Below are positions 48,166 through 59,296 of a stretch of 64,000 bases of DNA, in pieces. The notes beneath the pieces were generated by a model. The model ran no database searches and was not told the origin of the DNA. It saw only the letters and a program-made list of their open reading frames with translations. This stretch comes from Phialocephala subalpina (lineage: Eukaryota; Ascomycota; Leotiomycetes; Helotiales; Mollisiaceae). The stretch's first letter is position 1. Every line of letters starts with the position of its first letter. Made by a program: the position numbers and the translations under genes. Location: the NCBI GenBank assembly GCA_900073065.1, contig FJOG01000023.1:124430-188429 (forward strand), in the 5' to 3' direction.

Positions 48166-48415
48166 TTGGTTGAAGCGGTTACGGATCTGGGCGGAGCGTG
48201 GAGTGAGGGTTTGAATTAATGGCAAAGATCTACCCAGCCCATATTTGTCGCTTTTGATTCGAATACCCAAACGCCTAATCAACAAGTTGTTCATCATATG
48301 TTTCATTTCATCCTTAGTCGGTTACAGCGGTGGAAAGATTGTGCATTTATTTGAGTGCGCTATGCAGGTACGATGTAGCCATACCCCCAATTGTGTTGTA
48401 CATTCTCCAGCATCA
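48166..48415. repeat. 250-bp tandem duplication, copy 2
   Basis: Identical to 47916-48165; period exactly 250 bp, with one extra matching base at the right edge. Same unit length as the duplication at 5484-5983 but unrelated in sequence. Confidence 0.96.
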
Positions 48416-49948
48416 TGTGTGGGAGAGTAGGTGGGCAGTTTCAAGTCGACTGAAGATTTTGGTTTGCTTTCTTTCTTGCTGTAGTTATCGAAGTCAATTA
48501 ATTGCCCTGCGTAGTTGGATTCAAGCGTCTAACTTACCAGGCATTTGACCGATTGTTAGCTTGGATCGACATGTTGAATTTCGCACTTGAGGTTTCGATG
48601 GAGGTAACGGGTAGACTTTCTGCTTAACTCATGCTAGAAACTCGCAGCTTTATATGTTACCAAGCATCACCACTTAGGATATGAGGCTGAATTTTCATTT
48701 CTCTGTTGCACGGAGTTTCTCACATCTCAACATTGGTGCGGGCGCAACCGTCTGTGACTCGTGACCTCCTTTCAATTTACTCGTCTCTATCATAATTGAT
48801 AGACTTCGATCATGCACCGCAACGTGTCAGATCTCGACGGTTTTCTTCAGCGTCCAGAACACCCGAGGTCCCAATCATATTTTCGCGAATCTCCCCGCAA
48901 GGAAGCCCCTGGATCTTATTAATATGACAAGTCGGTTTTGTTCCTCGAGCGAGCCTTGAGCCAATGAATAGCAACTCCGTCAAGCTGGCTACTAGCTCAC
49001 AAGTGCAGTCAGCATCAGGGCTTACCCAGTCAGACAATTCCAATATCTGGATTCAGCCCTCATTGGAACATTGGAAGCACAATGGCAGGGCGATATATGT
49101 GCCTTCAACGTGCAGCTCTTTGCATTATCCTGTATTATCTCATTTCACCAAGTTTTCAAGAGGTGAAGCTACTCGTATCTTTGGTCAACACGTGTACAAT
49201 GCAATAATAAGAACGACCAATCCGTGTTTTGATCTATGCGGCAATCTCTGATGAAGAAGAGCAGTCTGAAAGTCGTTTTCATCTCAGTCCAGTACCTCCG
49301 TTCTGCGTATGTCACCGGAAGTCCTTGGTAGGCTAAGACAATCTCCAATCATTCGGAATTCGGCCTGTGCCGAACCATGCACAGTCTCGGAGCATTGTTC
49401 TGGATGCAGAGTACATTCAATGTGCTGTTCGATCAGAAGTCATATTACTATTTTTTAATTCAACAATGGGGACGAGAAAGACAGTGGCTGCAGCTAGGCA
49501 CATGCGCAGATCGGCTTGCACAAAAGCCACCGGCTCTGAGTCGATTGACGCAGTCTTAGATTACGTGCTCCCCGTGGGGTCCCGAGGCGTTTTGATTTGG
49601 CCCTATGTCTTGCTCGCCTTGCTGCCTAACAACGTGTCGGGCTGTCGTCGAGTACTTCATCAACAGAGCCGCACTAACATCACGAGGAATCTGTGCATAC
49701 TGAAATTATCAGCAGACCGAATGTACTGGTCCCAACAAAATTACTACAACGGCTTTCAGCAATGTGGCTTCTGAGTACTCTTGTCTGTAACTGGAAATCG
49801 CATGCGATGCGATGCCATCAACCTACACCGAGTAGCTTCACCGGTCAGAGATCAAATTCATGGCCGTCACCGTCACCGACATCGTCAGTGACATCGTCAA
49901 CTTTCGCCAGTGCGGCTCAACTCTCTCCCCCAATCCTCAGCCACGATT

Positions 49949-50821
49949 CTACTTCCTAGCAACCGCAACATGAGCCACAAACCTCAACCTCAACCCCCCG
50001 CCATCTAACTCCTCAAACCCCTCCCCTTTCTTCAACTCCTCCACCACAACTCCCAACGCACGGTCCCAATTCTGCTCATCACTCTCCAGCCACCCACTCT
50101 CTCCCGTCCCACCAATAAAACTCCACAGCATGCTCGCATACCTCTCCAATCCAACCGTCGTCGTGGCCCAAATTTCTTTTTGCTTGATCTCGATATTCTC
50201 TTTCTCAAACCCACCTTGTTCGAGTACAGATGTGAGGTGAGAAGCTTGTGTCCATTTCTCGAGTCCTTGGCGGGGGAGTGGGGCTCCCGGTGGTCGGGTA
50301 AGAGTCGCAGCGCGTTGTATGGGAGACATGTTGGGGACGTGGGACCAGGTGTTGAAGAGTGCGATGCCGTTTGGTTTCAAGGTGCGGTATGTTTCTTTTA
50401 CTGCATCAATCCCGTCGTTTGGGAGGACGAAGAGAAGAGTGTTGGAGAGTGAGTGTGTGAATGTCTCATCCTCAAACATCAACTCACTCGAATTCATGTT
50501 GATGGCTTCCGCTGGCCTATTATTCTTAATTGCCTTCCCTCTATATATCTCAAGAGCATGGTCATTGATGTCCGTGGCTTTAACTGAGATTGCGGCTGGG
50601 GAATTTGAGATTGAGGCGAAGATGGCAGTCGTCCCGGCACCGGTTCCACAACCGTTGTCGTGGATCACACTTCCCGAGGTGATTGGGGGGATTTGGGAAA
50701 CAGTGACTTTGGCTAGATTGATCATGCAATCGGCGATGAGTTCGTCGTAAAGTTGTGGAGTTGGCGCAAGCGCCTGTTTAGGCACGAAAGGGTTGGTACT
50801 TTCTGGCATGTTGAACGCCAT
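49949..50821 (-). CDS. Class I SAM-dependent methyltransferase
   Basis: A single exon of 290 residues. Motif I reads VIHDNGCGTGAGTTAIFAS, followed by a motif-II-like acidic position in SVKATDIND and a post-I region VKETYRTLKPNGIALFNTWS typical of the Methyltransf_11/25 group. The enzyme transfers methyl groups from S-adenosylmethionine to an unknown small molecule or protein. The start at 50821 is the first ATG; the longer upstream frame has only non-ATG codons. The C-terminal third (EIWATTTVGLERYASMLWSF) is helical and may form the substrate cap. No membrane or secretion signal is seen. The gene is intact and has no obvious biosynthetic partner next to it. Confidence 0.85.
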   Translation of the reverse strand: MAFNMPESTNPFVPKQALAPTPQLYDELIADCMINLAKVTVSQIPPITSGSVIHDNGCGTGAGTTAIFASISNSPAAISVKATDINDHALEIYRGKAIKNNRPAEAINMNSSELMFEDETFTHSLSNTLLFVLPNDGIDAVKETYRTLKPNGIALFNTWSHVPNMSPIQRAATLTRPPGAPLPRQGLEKWTQASHLTSVLEQGGFEKENIEIKQKEIWATTTVGLERYASMLWSFIGGTGESGWLESDEQNWDRALGVVVEELKKGEGFEELDGGGLRLRFVAHVAVARK

Positions 50822-52922
50822 TTTTGTTTGGGAGGGAAGCGAGTACTTCTGAATTTGAACGCAGGTTCTAAAAGTCCTGAAAGGTTCTGACACATTAGGA
50901 GAGATTGATGGACAGTTTTAAACATCAGATATAAGTGTCGGAAACATATTGCGGAGAGATACCATATCAGCTTACGAGCTCAGTTTCTCATTGATCGATT
51001 ATACGATGATGAGTCCGATTTCAAATCTGCCAATCAAAAGAAGTCTTACACACAACCTTATTGAGACTTAAAACACTCTGAAAATAATTCCCAATTTTGA
51101 TCCGGCAGAGGGCATCCCAGGTGTGAAAGAAGTAACCTAGAGGTACTTTCCTGAAATTGGAGGTACTTTGCAGGAGGACTTTCAGGAGGTTTTCTAGAAG
51201 TGCTCCATGGAGGCTTGGGGTTCGGTCGATCTAATTCCTTGGCGGACCAAAGTCACAGACTCAAGGCATGATCAATGTCCCCGGATTTTCAGTACTTTGG
51301 TGTGTCGCTTTCTGAGCACACCACGAGTCAAGGCAGCACAGTACCTCGGTCGTTAGTGTCCTATCGTATTCTTACAACATTGATGTTTTTGTGGCCTCTA
51401 GTCTCGCAGGCCAAGTAGACCAATTCGATACGACAATATCAAAGCTAGTACAAGAGAGGACGTCGATAGGGGGCGAATAGGTTGAACAAGATCTACCGTG
51501 TCACGTGACTAAAATCTGAAAGTATGGATGACTTGTTGATTGCAAAGTTCTGGTCCTGCAAGTGGCATTTGCGTTTCCTCCGAGGACACAACGGACGCGT
51601 TGATCAACCAGACCCACAAGTGCTGTATGTTCTAGAACTCCAGCTGAGTGCCTCAAGATACACAAAGATTGAGAAAGTTTGGTACGCTTGTGAATAGGTC
51701 GCCAACGGCGTATCTTATACACAACCACGAATTTTTCTTGTCTTGTAGGACATTTTTGGGTCCCAATCTTTCATCAATACCCCTCTTTCGGACGTTCCCG
51801 CGCTTGCGATAAAATAGCATTCGGTACGCTTGTTCGGTGACCAGGTATCTAGGTTATCAATAGCCTCTTGTACACTCGCGGCCACGAATGACTCTTGTCT
51901 TAGTGGAATGCTTTAATCCTCAATCTTTCAGCAATGTCTAAGCCTTTCCTCGGACTTTACCCCACCAAAACACCCTGCTAGGAAGTACTCGTGTACGGAC
52001 ACAAGCTTCTCCTTGTGGAATCCCAACCCAAAGCTCATGGATTGATGTTTCGATCTGGTCGGAAAATTACTGTCGACTTGCAACACAACCTCTATTTGAG
52101 ATCCCTTCCAATCTACGAGTGAGGTCTTACAAACCCCTCCTGTCCCTTCATCATAATCACAAACACCCTAGGGCTGAAAATGGAACTTCGGCAGCCAAAC
52201 ATCAGATGGAGAGATCTCTTGTTTCACGATGATCACCCGTTTATCGCTGTCTATCCTCTGTTTACTGGAAAGCTTGGCCTTCATCCCAAAGCTTGCGAAA
52301 TTGATTTGCGGAGATTCTAAATGCAGCTACCTCGGTTGCGAGAAAGGGGTGAAGGCTCGTCACCCAGCGTACGTGGCTCGCTTAATATGCGGGCCTCAGG
52401 GGGGTTCCAGACCCTTCAACACCAATCGGCTAGTGGTGGGGGCATAAAAGTCGTAATTTTCCTTTGCCTTTGTTTCAAGCTTTCCCATACTCCACAAACA
52501 AGCCACTGGGCCTGCGCAAGCAAATAGCTGCAGAAAATGGCGTGGCATGGTCAGTGACAGGACCGCAGCATTCATGGAAGAAACGTTTCTCCTAAGCCCG
52601 GGTGTGGACGTCTGCAATTGCGGAGCCGCAAGGCGCAAGGTGCCACGAATAGATTACGGTGTGACGGTTCGTCCCAAGGAGACCAACAATTCTAAGAATG
52701 GGGCGTTTGGTAGCCGGAATGCCCCTCTTCAGGGTAGGAGATTGGAAAGATATATTCTCGTGAATCACCCACTTGAATATCCTCATTCTCATCATATACT
52801 ACTTCATCTTCATCTTCAGCAACCAACAGTTCTCTCTCGATTTCTTCCGTTATTTTCAAGCCAGTTCCATTCTTTACTGCATCGACTGCATTCATTTCAC
52901 GACATCTTCGCCACCTTTCACC
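50822..52922. other. Intergenic region between divergent genes
   Basis: About 2.1 kb between the methyltransferase and the G1 peptidase, which are transcribed away from each other. No gene is supported. Near 51120-51200 the words GGTACTTT and CAGGAGG recur. Confidence 0.45.
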
Positions 52923-54032
52923 ATGAAGCTCTCAATGTCCCTCATCAGCACCTTGCTCTTGGCCTCCACAGCACTTGCAGTACCCCACAAGAATGCCGGT
53001 CTTGCTCGACGACTTCAACGACGTGCTCGAACCATGAGAGACTCAAGCAACAGAGCCAAGGATTCCAGCACCAAAACCGAAGCATCTTCAGCCTCTAGCA
53101 GTTCCTCATCCTCGATCGAGTACAGCGAGAACTGGTCTGGCATGGCCATCACTTCCCCACCAACAGGAGAGACTTTCAATGCCGTGTCTGGAAAGTTCAC
53201 AGTCCCAACTCCATCAGTACCTTCTGGCGTTGATTCTACCGATGGAGAGTACTCTGCTTCCGCCTGGGTTGGCATCGACGGAAACACATACAGCACTGCT
53301 ATCCTGCAAACCGGAGTCGACTTCACCGTCACCACCAGTGGAGAAGTATCCTACGACGCTTGGTACGAATGGTACCCCGACTACGCATACGACTTTGACT
53401 TGACAATCTCAGCCGGCGACGTAAGTTCCTCCTTCTTCCCCATCTCTTTCCCCGCTAACATCATCAAGGTCATCGCCATGTACGTCAACGCCACAACTAC
53501 TACCTCCGGCTCCGCCACAATCGAAAACCTCACTACTGGCAAATCCGTCACCAAAGATCTCACTTCAACTTCCGCTCTCGGCGGCGAAAATGCAGAATGG
53601 ATCGTTGAAGATTTCGAGGAAGGCGATTCTCTTATCGCATTCGCTGATTTCGGAAACATTACATTTACTGAGTGTGTTGCTGCTACGAGTGCTAGCTCTG
53701 AGGGTGTGGACTCGGCGCAGGTTATGGATATTGAGAATACCGACGACGAGGTCCTTACATCTGTTACCAAGATCTCTGATTCTTCTTTCGAGGTTTCATA
53801 CACGAGCAGTTCTTCGGGATCTACGACTTCAAGTGGTGCTGGAAGCTCAAGCAGTGGGACTGCTGGTTCGGGCAGCGGATCTGGAGGAAGGGGTTCCGGT
53901 ATGGGAGGTGGAAAGGGATTTGATTCGATCTCGACTTCTGGTGCTGGTGCGAGCGGAAAGGGGTTCCCTTCTCTCAGAGCTGTCAGGAGATTCCTTAAGT
54001 GGGGTCGTCCATCTACATCTGGTGGTATCTAG
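52923..54032 (+). CDS. Secreted G1-family glutamic peptidase (eqolisin) with Gly/Ser tail
   Basis: Exons 52923-53420 and 53469-54032 (48-bp intron, a multiple of three and open, so easily read through) give 353 residues. A signal peptide (MKLSMSLISTLLLASTALA) and a basic, Ser-rich propeptide of about 45 residues precede the G1 beta-sandwich domain. The catalytic pair is present: Gln129 in TAILQTGVDF and Glu209 in NAEWIVEDFEE. Other family marks are SENWSGMAI, SASAWVGIDG and YEWYPDYAYDF. G1 enzymes are acid endopeptidases secreted by saprotrophic and pathogenic fungi. Unusual is a tail from about residue 279, rich in Ser, Gly and Thr and ending in a short basic stretch (LRAVRRFLKWGRPSTSGG), absent from typical family members. 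It is not a classical GPI signal, since no hydrophobic end is present. The gene is intact. Confidence 0.93.
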   Translation: MKLSMSLISTLLLASTALAVPHKNAGLARRLQRRARTMRDSSNRAKDSSTKTEASSASSSSSSSIEYSENWSGMAITSPPTGETFNAVSGKFTVPTPSVPSGVDSTDGEYSASAWVGIDGNTYSTAILQTGVDFTVTTSGEVSYDAWYEWYPDYAYDFDLTISAGDVSSSFFPISFPANIIKVIAMYVNATTTTSGSATIENLTTGKSVTKDLTSTSALGGENAEWIVEDFEEGDSLIAFADFGNITFTECVAATSASSEGVDSAQVMDIENTDDEVLTSVTKISDSSFEVSYTSSSSGSTTSSGAGSSSSGTAGSGSGSGGRGSGMGGGKGFDSISTSGAGASGKGFPSLRAVRRFLKWGRPSTSGGI

Positions 54033-55752
54033 GTGTGAGGTGTGGGCAGCTGTGCTGCAGACTTTGTATCGATCGATTCGATTCTCTTTGTAAATAGTTT
54101 CGCGCTTGACTGGAGTTGGGATCTGTTGGGTTAGCGAATGATTTTATGACTTGGAAGCAAATGCTCGATGTACATCTCTGTGATTCATGCCTCACTGTGA
54201 ACGGTTTCTTTGAAGGCAAGTGCCCCATCCAGAGATGGAGCTCAGGCTTGGCGATGATTGTTTGCCTGAGGATCGGTCAGCTCACTGCGGTGTGTGTTCC
54301 TTCTTTGCCTGGTACTTCCCCTCGACTTTCAACAAAAGGTCAGGAAGAGAGAACGCAATGCAACTAGGTATCGTGTGATCCAATCTGGAAAGTGCTTCGA
54401 CCATCAATTCATCAAGTCAGCATTGAAGTGGAAGGAGTGGACCAGGGTCCCCAACCCAATCTCGATGCTTTGAGAAGGAGCGCCGTCGTTAGCGCAAGTA
54501 TAAGCCCCCCCTCGAATTCTCTCCTCCATCTTCTTCTCTCAACATAACATCACACATCGGACATGAACTTCAGACCAGTCTTCATCTCCAGTCGCATCAT
54601 GTCGCGCTCTTTCTCTCTTTTCAACTTGGAATTATCAACGCGCGTAGATATATATTCTGGTTCTTATGCATCATGTTGTGCAATTATTGATTGCATATGA
54701 TTGGGATTCATGTCCAGCTTGATGTCATCGTGAGGTCGGTGAAGCCGCACCTTCCCCAACAAAGATTTTCTCTTTTCCCCAACTGCACAAGTGTGTCACA
54801 TCTACGTTCGAGTTTCATTTTTGACTTGATACAAAGATCGTGGCTCCCATGAATGATAACGATGAAGCCCAACCCAAATACAAATCGCTTTGTTTGTCAG
54901 ATCAGAACTCGTCCCCGAATCTTTCAGCGCATTACATCATCTCCAACACACTCATAATCTTACCCTCCACCCACCACATCAATCTCAAAATGCCCTTTCG
55001 CATTCCCAAAAACTTTCAGCTTTTCTTCCGCAACCTTCCGATTCTGCACCTTTCTCAATCAAGACTATCACACGCCGTCCCTCGCCGAGAACCTTAAGAA
55101 GATTAAAAATACCTGATAATCCGTACAGCACAGATGAAAGATGAACACAACTTGACTTTTTTTGTGAAAATTGAAAGTGAGAGCGCGGAGAGAACGCTCT
55201 CGCATACCAATGTACCAAATTCCTCAGGACAATAACATTGCAAAAATAGAGAAGCGCGTGAAGCTGAGATGTGCAACGAAAGTTGAGGAAAGTTTCGTTG
55301 CACATCTCACTCCGGCTCGCGGACAGTAGTCCCCCCTTGTGTCTTAATTTGGCATACTCCACCTTTACAGGGTGAGTGAGTGTATTAACTTCGGTAGAAC
55401 AATGGGAACGCTTCGTTGCATATCTACAGTGGCGCTAAGCTGGTCACCGGGCAGAGCCTTGCCGATGTAGACATGCAACGAAACGAAGAGAGGAGCTTTC
55501 GTTGCACATCTCAGTGTCGACGTGTGAGCTTTGATCCAAACAGCATCAGCGTAGCAAGCCTACCTACATCCGGCTTGCCAGTGAGTGAATGTCGGGGCGT
55601 TGGAAGAGATCATTTATGCATGAAAGGAGGAGAAGGTACTGTCTTGCTCGAGGAGGTCATCATCCTTTATTTCACCCTCACGGTCCTGATCGTTGAATCC
55701 GTCCTAACTCTGACAAACGCAAGCATAAAGGGTTGCGCTACCTCTTAGCCCA
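54033..55752. other. Intergenic region with inverted-repeat cluster
   Basis: No gene is supported. Small frames at 54116-54367 and 54840-55144 lack domains. A cluster of palindromic copies of one 16-bp word lies at 55265-55512 and is listed separately. Confidence 0.45.
55265..55512. repeat. Cluster of inverted copies of a TTTCGTTGCACATCTC word
   Basis: Arms at 55265-55281 and 55293-55309 form a perfect 17-bp inverted repeat with an 11-base loop. The word recurs as a partial copy near 55411-55424, and another inverted pair lies at 55474-55483 and 55497-55506, the latter extending as a full plus-strand copy to 55512. It could be a hairpin in a transcript, a binding-site cluster or the remains of a small inverted-repeat element. 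Confidence 0.75.
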
Positions 55753-57073
55753 CTAGGTCTCATCTGCGAGTGGCTTTTGGCCATAGACGACATATCTGCC
55801 TCATATTAGCTCTTGCACCCGAAGTAAGCCTCTTTTGTGCTGAACTTACACAGGATAGAATGAATGGATCCTCCCTATAGCAGCCAGAATGTTAGCGCAG
55901 GCCTCTCTTCTCCCCCTCGCCCTAAATCAAACCACCACCAACAAGCAGAAAAGGACTCACGATCAGCCATATCTCTCCTAACATCCAGCAACATAGCCTC
56001 TACCTCCTGCGCACTCATCCCAAACGCCCTCGTCAACACTGCCAAGCTAACCCCACTCAAGCCCTCCAACCCATTAGCCAACATCGTCATGCCCATCTCC
56101 TTCTGTTTCTTCCCTTTCGGCCACGTATTTGACGGCCAGGCCAGTTGTCTCTCCACGACATTCCTGAATCCAGCTTCTTTGAACCACTGTGTATAATGAG
56201 GGGTACACCACCAGTCTTTGCCGAGGATCTTAGCGCCTTCGATTATTTTTGCGTTCCAGACTTCGAGGGCGGTACCGTGGGAGGTGCCGTCGTTGGAGTG
56301 GGGCCGGAAGTAGACTTCTTGCATTTCGAAGTAACCGCCTGGGGCGAGTGCTTCCTAAAAGAGTTGTCAGCGGGAAAGCGGCGGCTTGAGATACATAGTA
56401 GATCGTAGTTCGTGGCCTAGGCTGTGGGAGAGAGAGAAGGCAAAAGACAAGAGAGCCTCACATAAGCCTTCTTAAACACAGCGGCTGGATTCTTGAAGCA
56501 TGAGAACAGGGCGCGACCGTGAATGTAGTCGAATTTCGAAGAGTAGGTCCATTCGTCTTCTGCATCATCGACTTCGAATCGGCAATTTGGTGGAACACTA
56601 ATTAGGTAGTCAGCTATCAAATGAGAATGTCGGTGGGCGGAAGAGCGAATGAAAAAGGGGAAATGTACAAATCAGGCTGGATGGCACTTAAATCCGTGCC
56701 TAGGACGACGGCTGATGGATTTTGGGTTGCTGGATATTGTTAGCGAGGGTTTGCAGATGCATAACGGGAGAGAAACCGAAGTCCAATGCCCAGATACCAG
56801 TTCCAGTGCCAATGTCGAGGACCACGTGGGGTTTTGATATTGGTGCGAGAGCGAGCTTGCCGTCGAATGTCAAGTTGAAGAGATGATGTTGAAGATCTGT
56901 GAATTTTCAGCGACTCAGAATCCCGTGTTGAAGATATGAAGACTGACCAAGCCGATTCTGCTCCATCTCGTCATTGGGAAGTTGGTAGTCTGGCTGATGT
57001 AAGTTCTTGGCTCAAGGATGATGAGATTTAGGGCACGAACTTCCTTGCTTATACTTGTGGTAGGTTCTGCCAT
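55753..57073 (-). CDS. LaeA-like SAM methyltransferase, 8 exons
   Basis: Exons 57055-57073, 56948-57010, 56777-56896, 56669-56729, 56462-56597, 55961-56354, 55850-55874 and 55753-55795 join in frame to 286 residues; introns are 44-107 bp. The family signature is clear: YQLPNDEMEQNRLDLQHHL, LDIGTGTGIWALDFA (SAM motif I), NPSAVVLGTDLSAIQP, FDYIHGRALFSCFKN and PGGYFEMQEV. The end RRDMADRRIH, then VYVVYGQKP, appears only when the last two small exons are spliced in. LaeA-like enzymes include the global regulator of secondary metabolism LaeA and many paralogs in biosynthetic clusters; this one cannot be placed more exactly. No cluster genes adjoin it. The enzyme is predicted to be soluble. All junction phases agree, so the gene appears intact. 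Confidence 0.88.
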
Positions 57074-58069
57074 TTTCTTCAATAGATTCATACAGAGAAG
57101 ACCGCATAGATGAGGTATCGGACCTATTCTTGATCAATATCTCGAAACTGAACTGGTAGAATGCGGGGAAGCTTACACCAGTGACGCACCCAATGCAGAG
57201 TCGGAATCACTGGGCTGCGAATCCACCTTTCAAACAAACTAAATTTAGCCATTTGACAAGACAACACTTCAAAAGTAGAACACAGTATAAGAAAAAGGTT
57301 TCCAGAGAGATTGGCTTGACATATTCTCGTGATACCCAAGACATTTCGACCCCGCTTTGTCACCAAGGACATCGTGAACATTGGAGGGACTTCCTGAAAT
57401 TTTCCGATTCGAATTCTCAGGGAAAGAAACTTTGATAGCATCCAGATGAACTCACATCTAACACTATCGGATCCGGTCCATCATGCTCGATATCATCCAT
57501 GTTGGCAACCCTGCTGACCACGTGTATCCTAGGCGTCTCGTCTCCTGTGCCTCGGATTCCTCAGCAATCAATGCTTCCTAATCACAATCAACGAAACCTA
57601 CGATCAAGAAAATATGTACAGTTGACCGCCGTAGATGAGTATGTACGAATGACGAAGAATAAACAGACGTTATCTTGTCGAAAGATTTCTCCTCCTTTTG
57701 CTGCCGTGACCCGGGGATGGTGGCTTCTAAAACCCGAGTCGGGCTAGCTCGCCTAAAATGGACTAGCACTGCGGATAGCGGCCGCAGTCTCTTCCGCCGT
57801 CAACGCTTCTCTTCTTCTCCTTCTTTCATCTATTTGTTGACTGTTCGTTGTACCTGCGCAAGTGCTGACCAGACACCGCCGGACATTGTATAAGTAGTGC
57901 TTATGAGCGATTCAGCCGTTATATATATCTTGACGAAGAGTCTTTCTAAGATGGTTCGAAATTTTCTCGATTATTTACCTTTTCCGGTGGTGTTCAGCTG
58001 AGATCTGGTCGCATTTGCTTCGGTATCAATATCAAACACCTTTTGTGAGCTCCGCAACAACCTGTCATC
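57074..58069. promoter_or_regulatory. Divergent intergenic region
   Basis: About 1 kb between divergent starts at 57073 (minus) and 58070 (plus). No gene is seen; a TATATAT element lies near 57921-57927, about 145 bp before the plus-strand start. Confidence 0.45.
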
Positions 58070-58744
58070 ATGAGCGCCAACTTCTTCGAGGTCTTCGTCA
58101 TCGAGCCTCTTCCTGGGAAAACATTCTCAGACCCTGAAACCATCAAAAACCTCCAATGGATCCTTGACCAAGCGGCTTCCGGCATTGAACCCATCTCTTT
58201 CCAGTTCCGCAAGTCCGTCGACAGCTCCAACCATCTTCTTTTCACCGCCAGCTGGACCTCGATAGTAGGCCACGATGACATGGACCTTCGAGGCATCACT
58301 GCACAATGCTTGAGAATGCTCTTGTCCAACGCGGTCCCAGTCAGTACAATCACACCATATTTCTTCTATGCAGATGCCAGCAAAGTCGACTGGCAAGCTC
58401 AGGTGTGGACGGTGGAGGGATTTCATGTCAAGACAGAGGAGAAGGGGAAGTTCCAGCAGGAGGTCGATAAGAGCGGACTTGCTGGAGCATGGTGTATCAC
58501 GAAGCAGGTGCCTCCTCGACCGACGGTGATGCCGACCGACCCAGTTTTGGTGAAGATTATCGAAGCGGGAGAAGAGAGAGCAAAAGCTCGATTGGCTTTG
58601 CCGAATCCGGATATTTGGGCTATGATCTCTGGTGAGGACGGAATTGGAGATTTTGGAACCGCTGTCAAGGACTACGTTTCGAAGGTGGATAGTGGAAAGT
58701 GGGAGAAATATCTTGTTGGGTCTTCATTCATTCCGCTGAATTGA
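58070..58744 (+). CDS. Hypothetical protein with ABM-like (dimeric alpha/beta barrel) appearance
   Basis: A single exon of 224 residues starting MSANFFEVFVIEPLPGKTF. The pattern of strands and helices (FFEVFVIEP, LFTASWTSIVGHDDMDL, FHVKTEEKGKFQQEV) resembles fungal proteins annotated as containing one or two antibiotic-biosynthesis-monooxygenase-type barrels. These bind small molecules or act on polyketides; here no active-site residues can be named, so the assignment is a fold-level guess. No signal or membrane segment is seen. It is divergent from the LaeA-like gene and may share regulation with it. The gene is intact. Confidence 0.75.
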   Translation: MSANFFEVFVIEPLPGKTFSDPETIKNLQWILDQAASGIEPISFQFRKSVDSSNHLLFTASWTSIVGHDDMDLRGITAQCLRMLLSNAVPVSTITPYFFYADASKVDWQAQVWTVEGFHVKTEEKGKFQQEVDKSGLAGAWCITKQVPPRPTVMPTDPVLVKIIEAGEERAKARLALPNPDIWAMISGEDGIGDFGTAVKDYVSKVDSGKWEKYLVGSSFIPLN

Positions 58745-59296
58745 TCATGTTTGCTTCCGCTTCAATCTGGGTCTGAATGTCTTATGGATTGCGATACATC
58801 ACGTGTTTTTCTTCAAATGGCATGTCCCTGGTTCTCAGTCGTACGCTGTCTTATTTGTATCTGAGTTAAGGATCTCCTACTGAAGTTGGGGTTTACTCGA
58901 GTTTCTTCAATGTTCCAGGTAGCAATGAATCATTATTCACTCACCTGACTCTGTGTCCCTCCTTGGACGTTCGACCTGATATCTTCACAGTTGAGAATGC
59001 ATTAAAACGTGCCTGAGACATATATTACCATCTTAATTGGCTACCTCTTCTGTGTCTCATTCTCCCGAAAAGCCTATTTTCTTAGCGTCTTCAATGTTGT
59101 CTCGTGACACGCTATGAGATGTCTTCGAGCTCCAGCTTAGCGTATTGGTGGCGCTTTCAAGACATAAGAAATGACCACGCCTGCCAATTCTCCACGAAGT
59201 CTAAATCATTCCTTCCCCCAAAAGCTAGACCTCTCCTTCGATTGCCGCGAGATCGCAGGAAGAGGATCGCGATTGGCGAAACGTCGGCTCAGTGCC
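58745..59296. other. Intergenic region
   Basis: No gene is seen. The stretch separates the hypothetical gene from the pseudogene that follows. Confidence 0.4.

Larger units (their letters stand above)
47890..49948. other. Intergenic region with a tandem duplication
   Basis: Begins with RKI1 3' flank, then two 250-bp copies (47916-48415). The remaining 1.5 kb holds open frames without recognisable domains on both strands. Confidence 0.5.

Noticed and set aside
53421..53468. In-frame reading of the G1 peptidase intron as 16 extra residues
   Set aside because: GTAAGT and AAG borders, length 48 and the family alignment (AGD joined to VIAMYVN) favour an intron.
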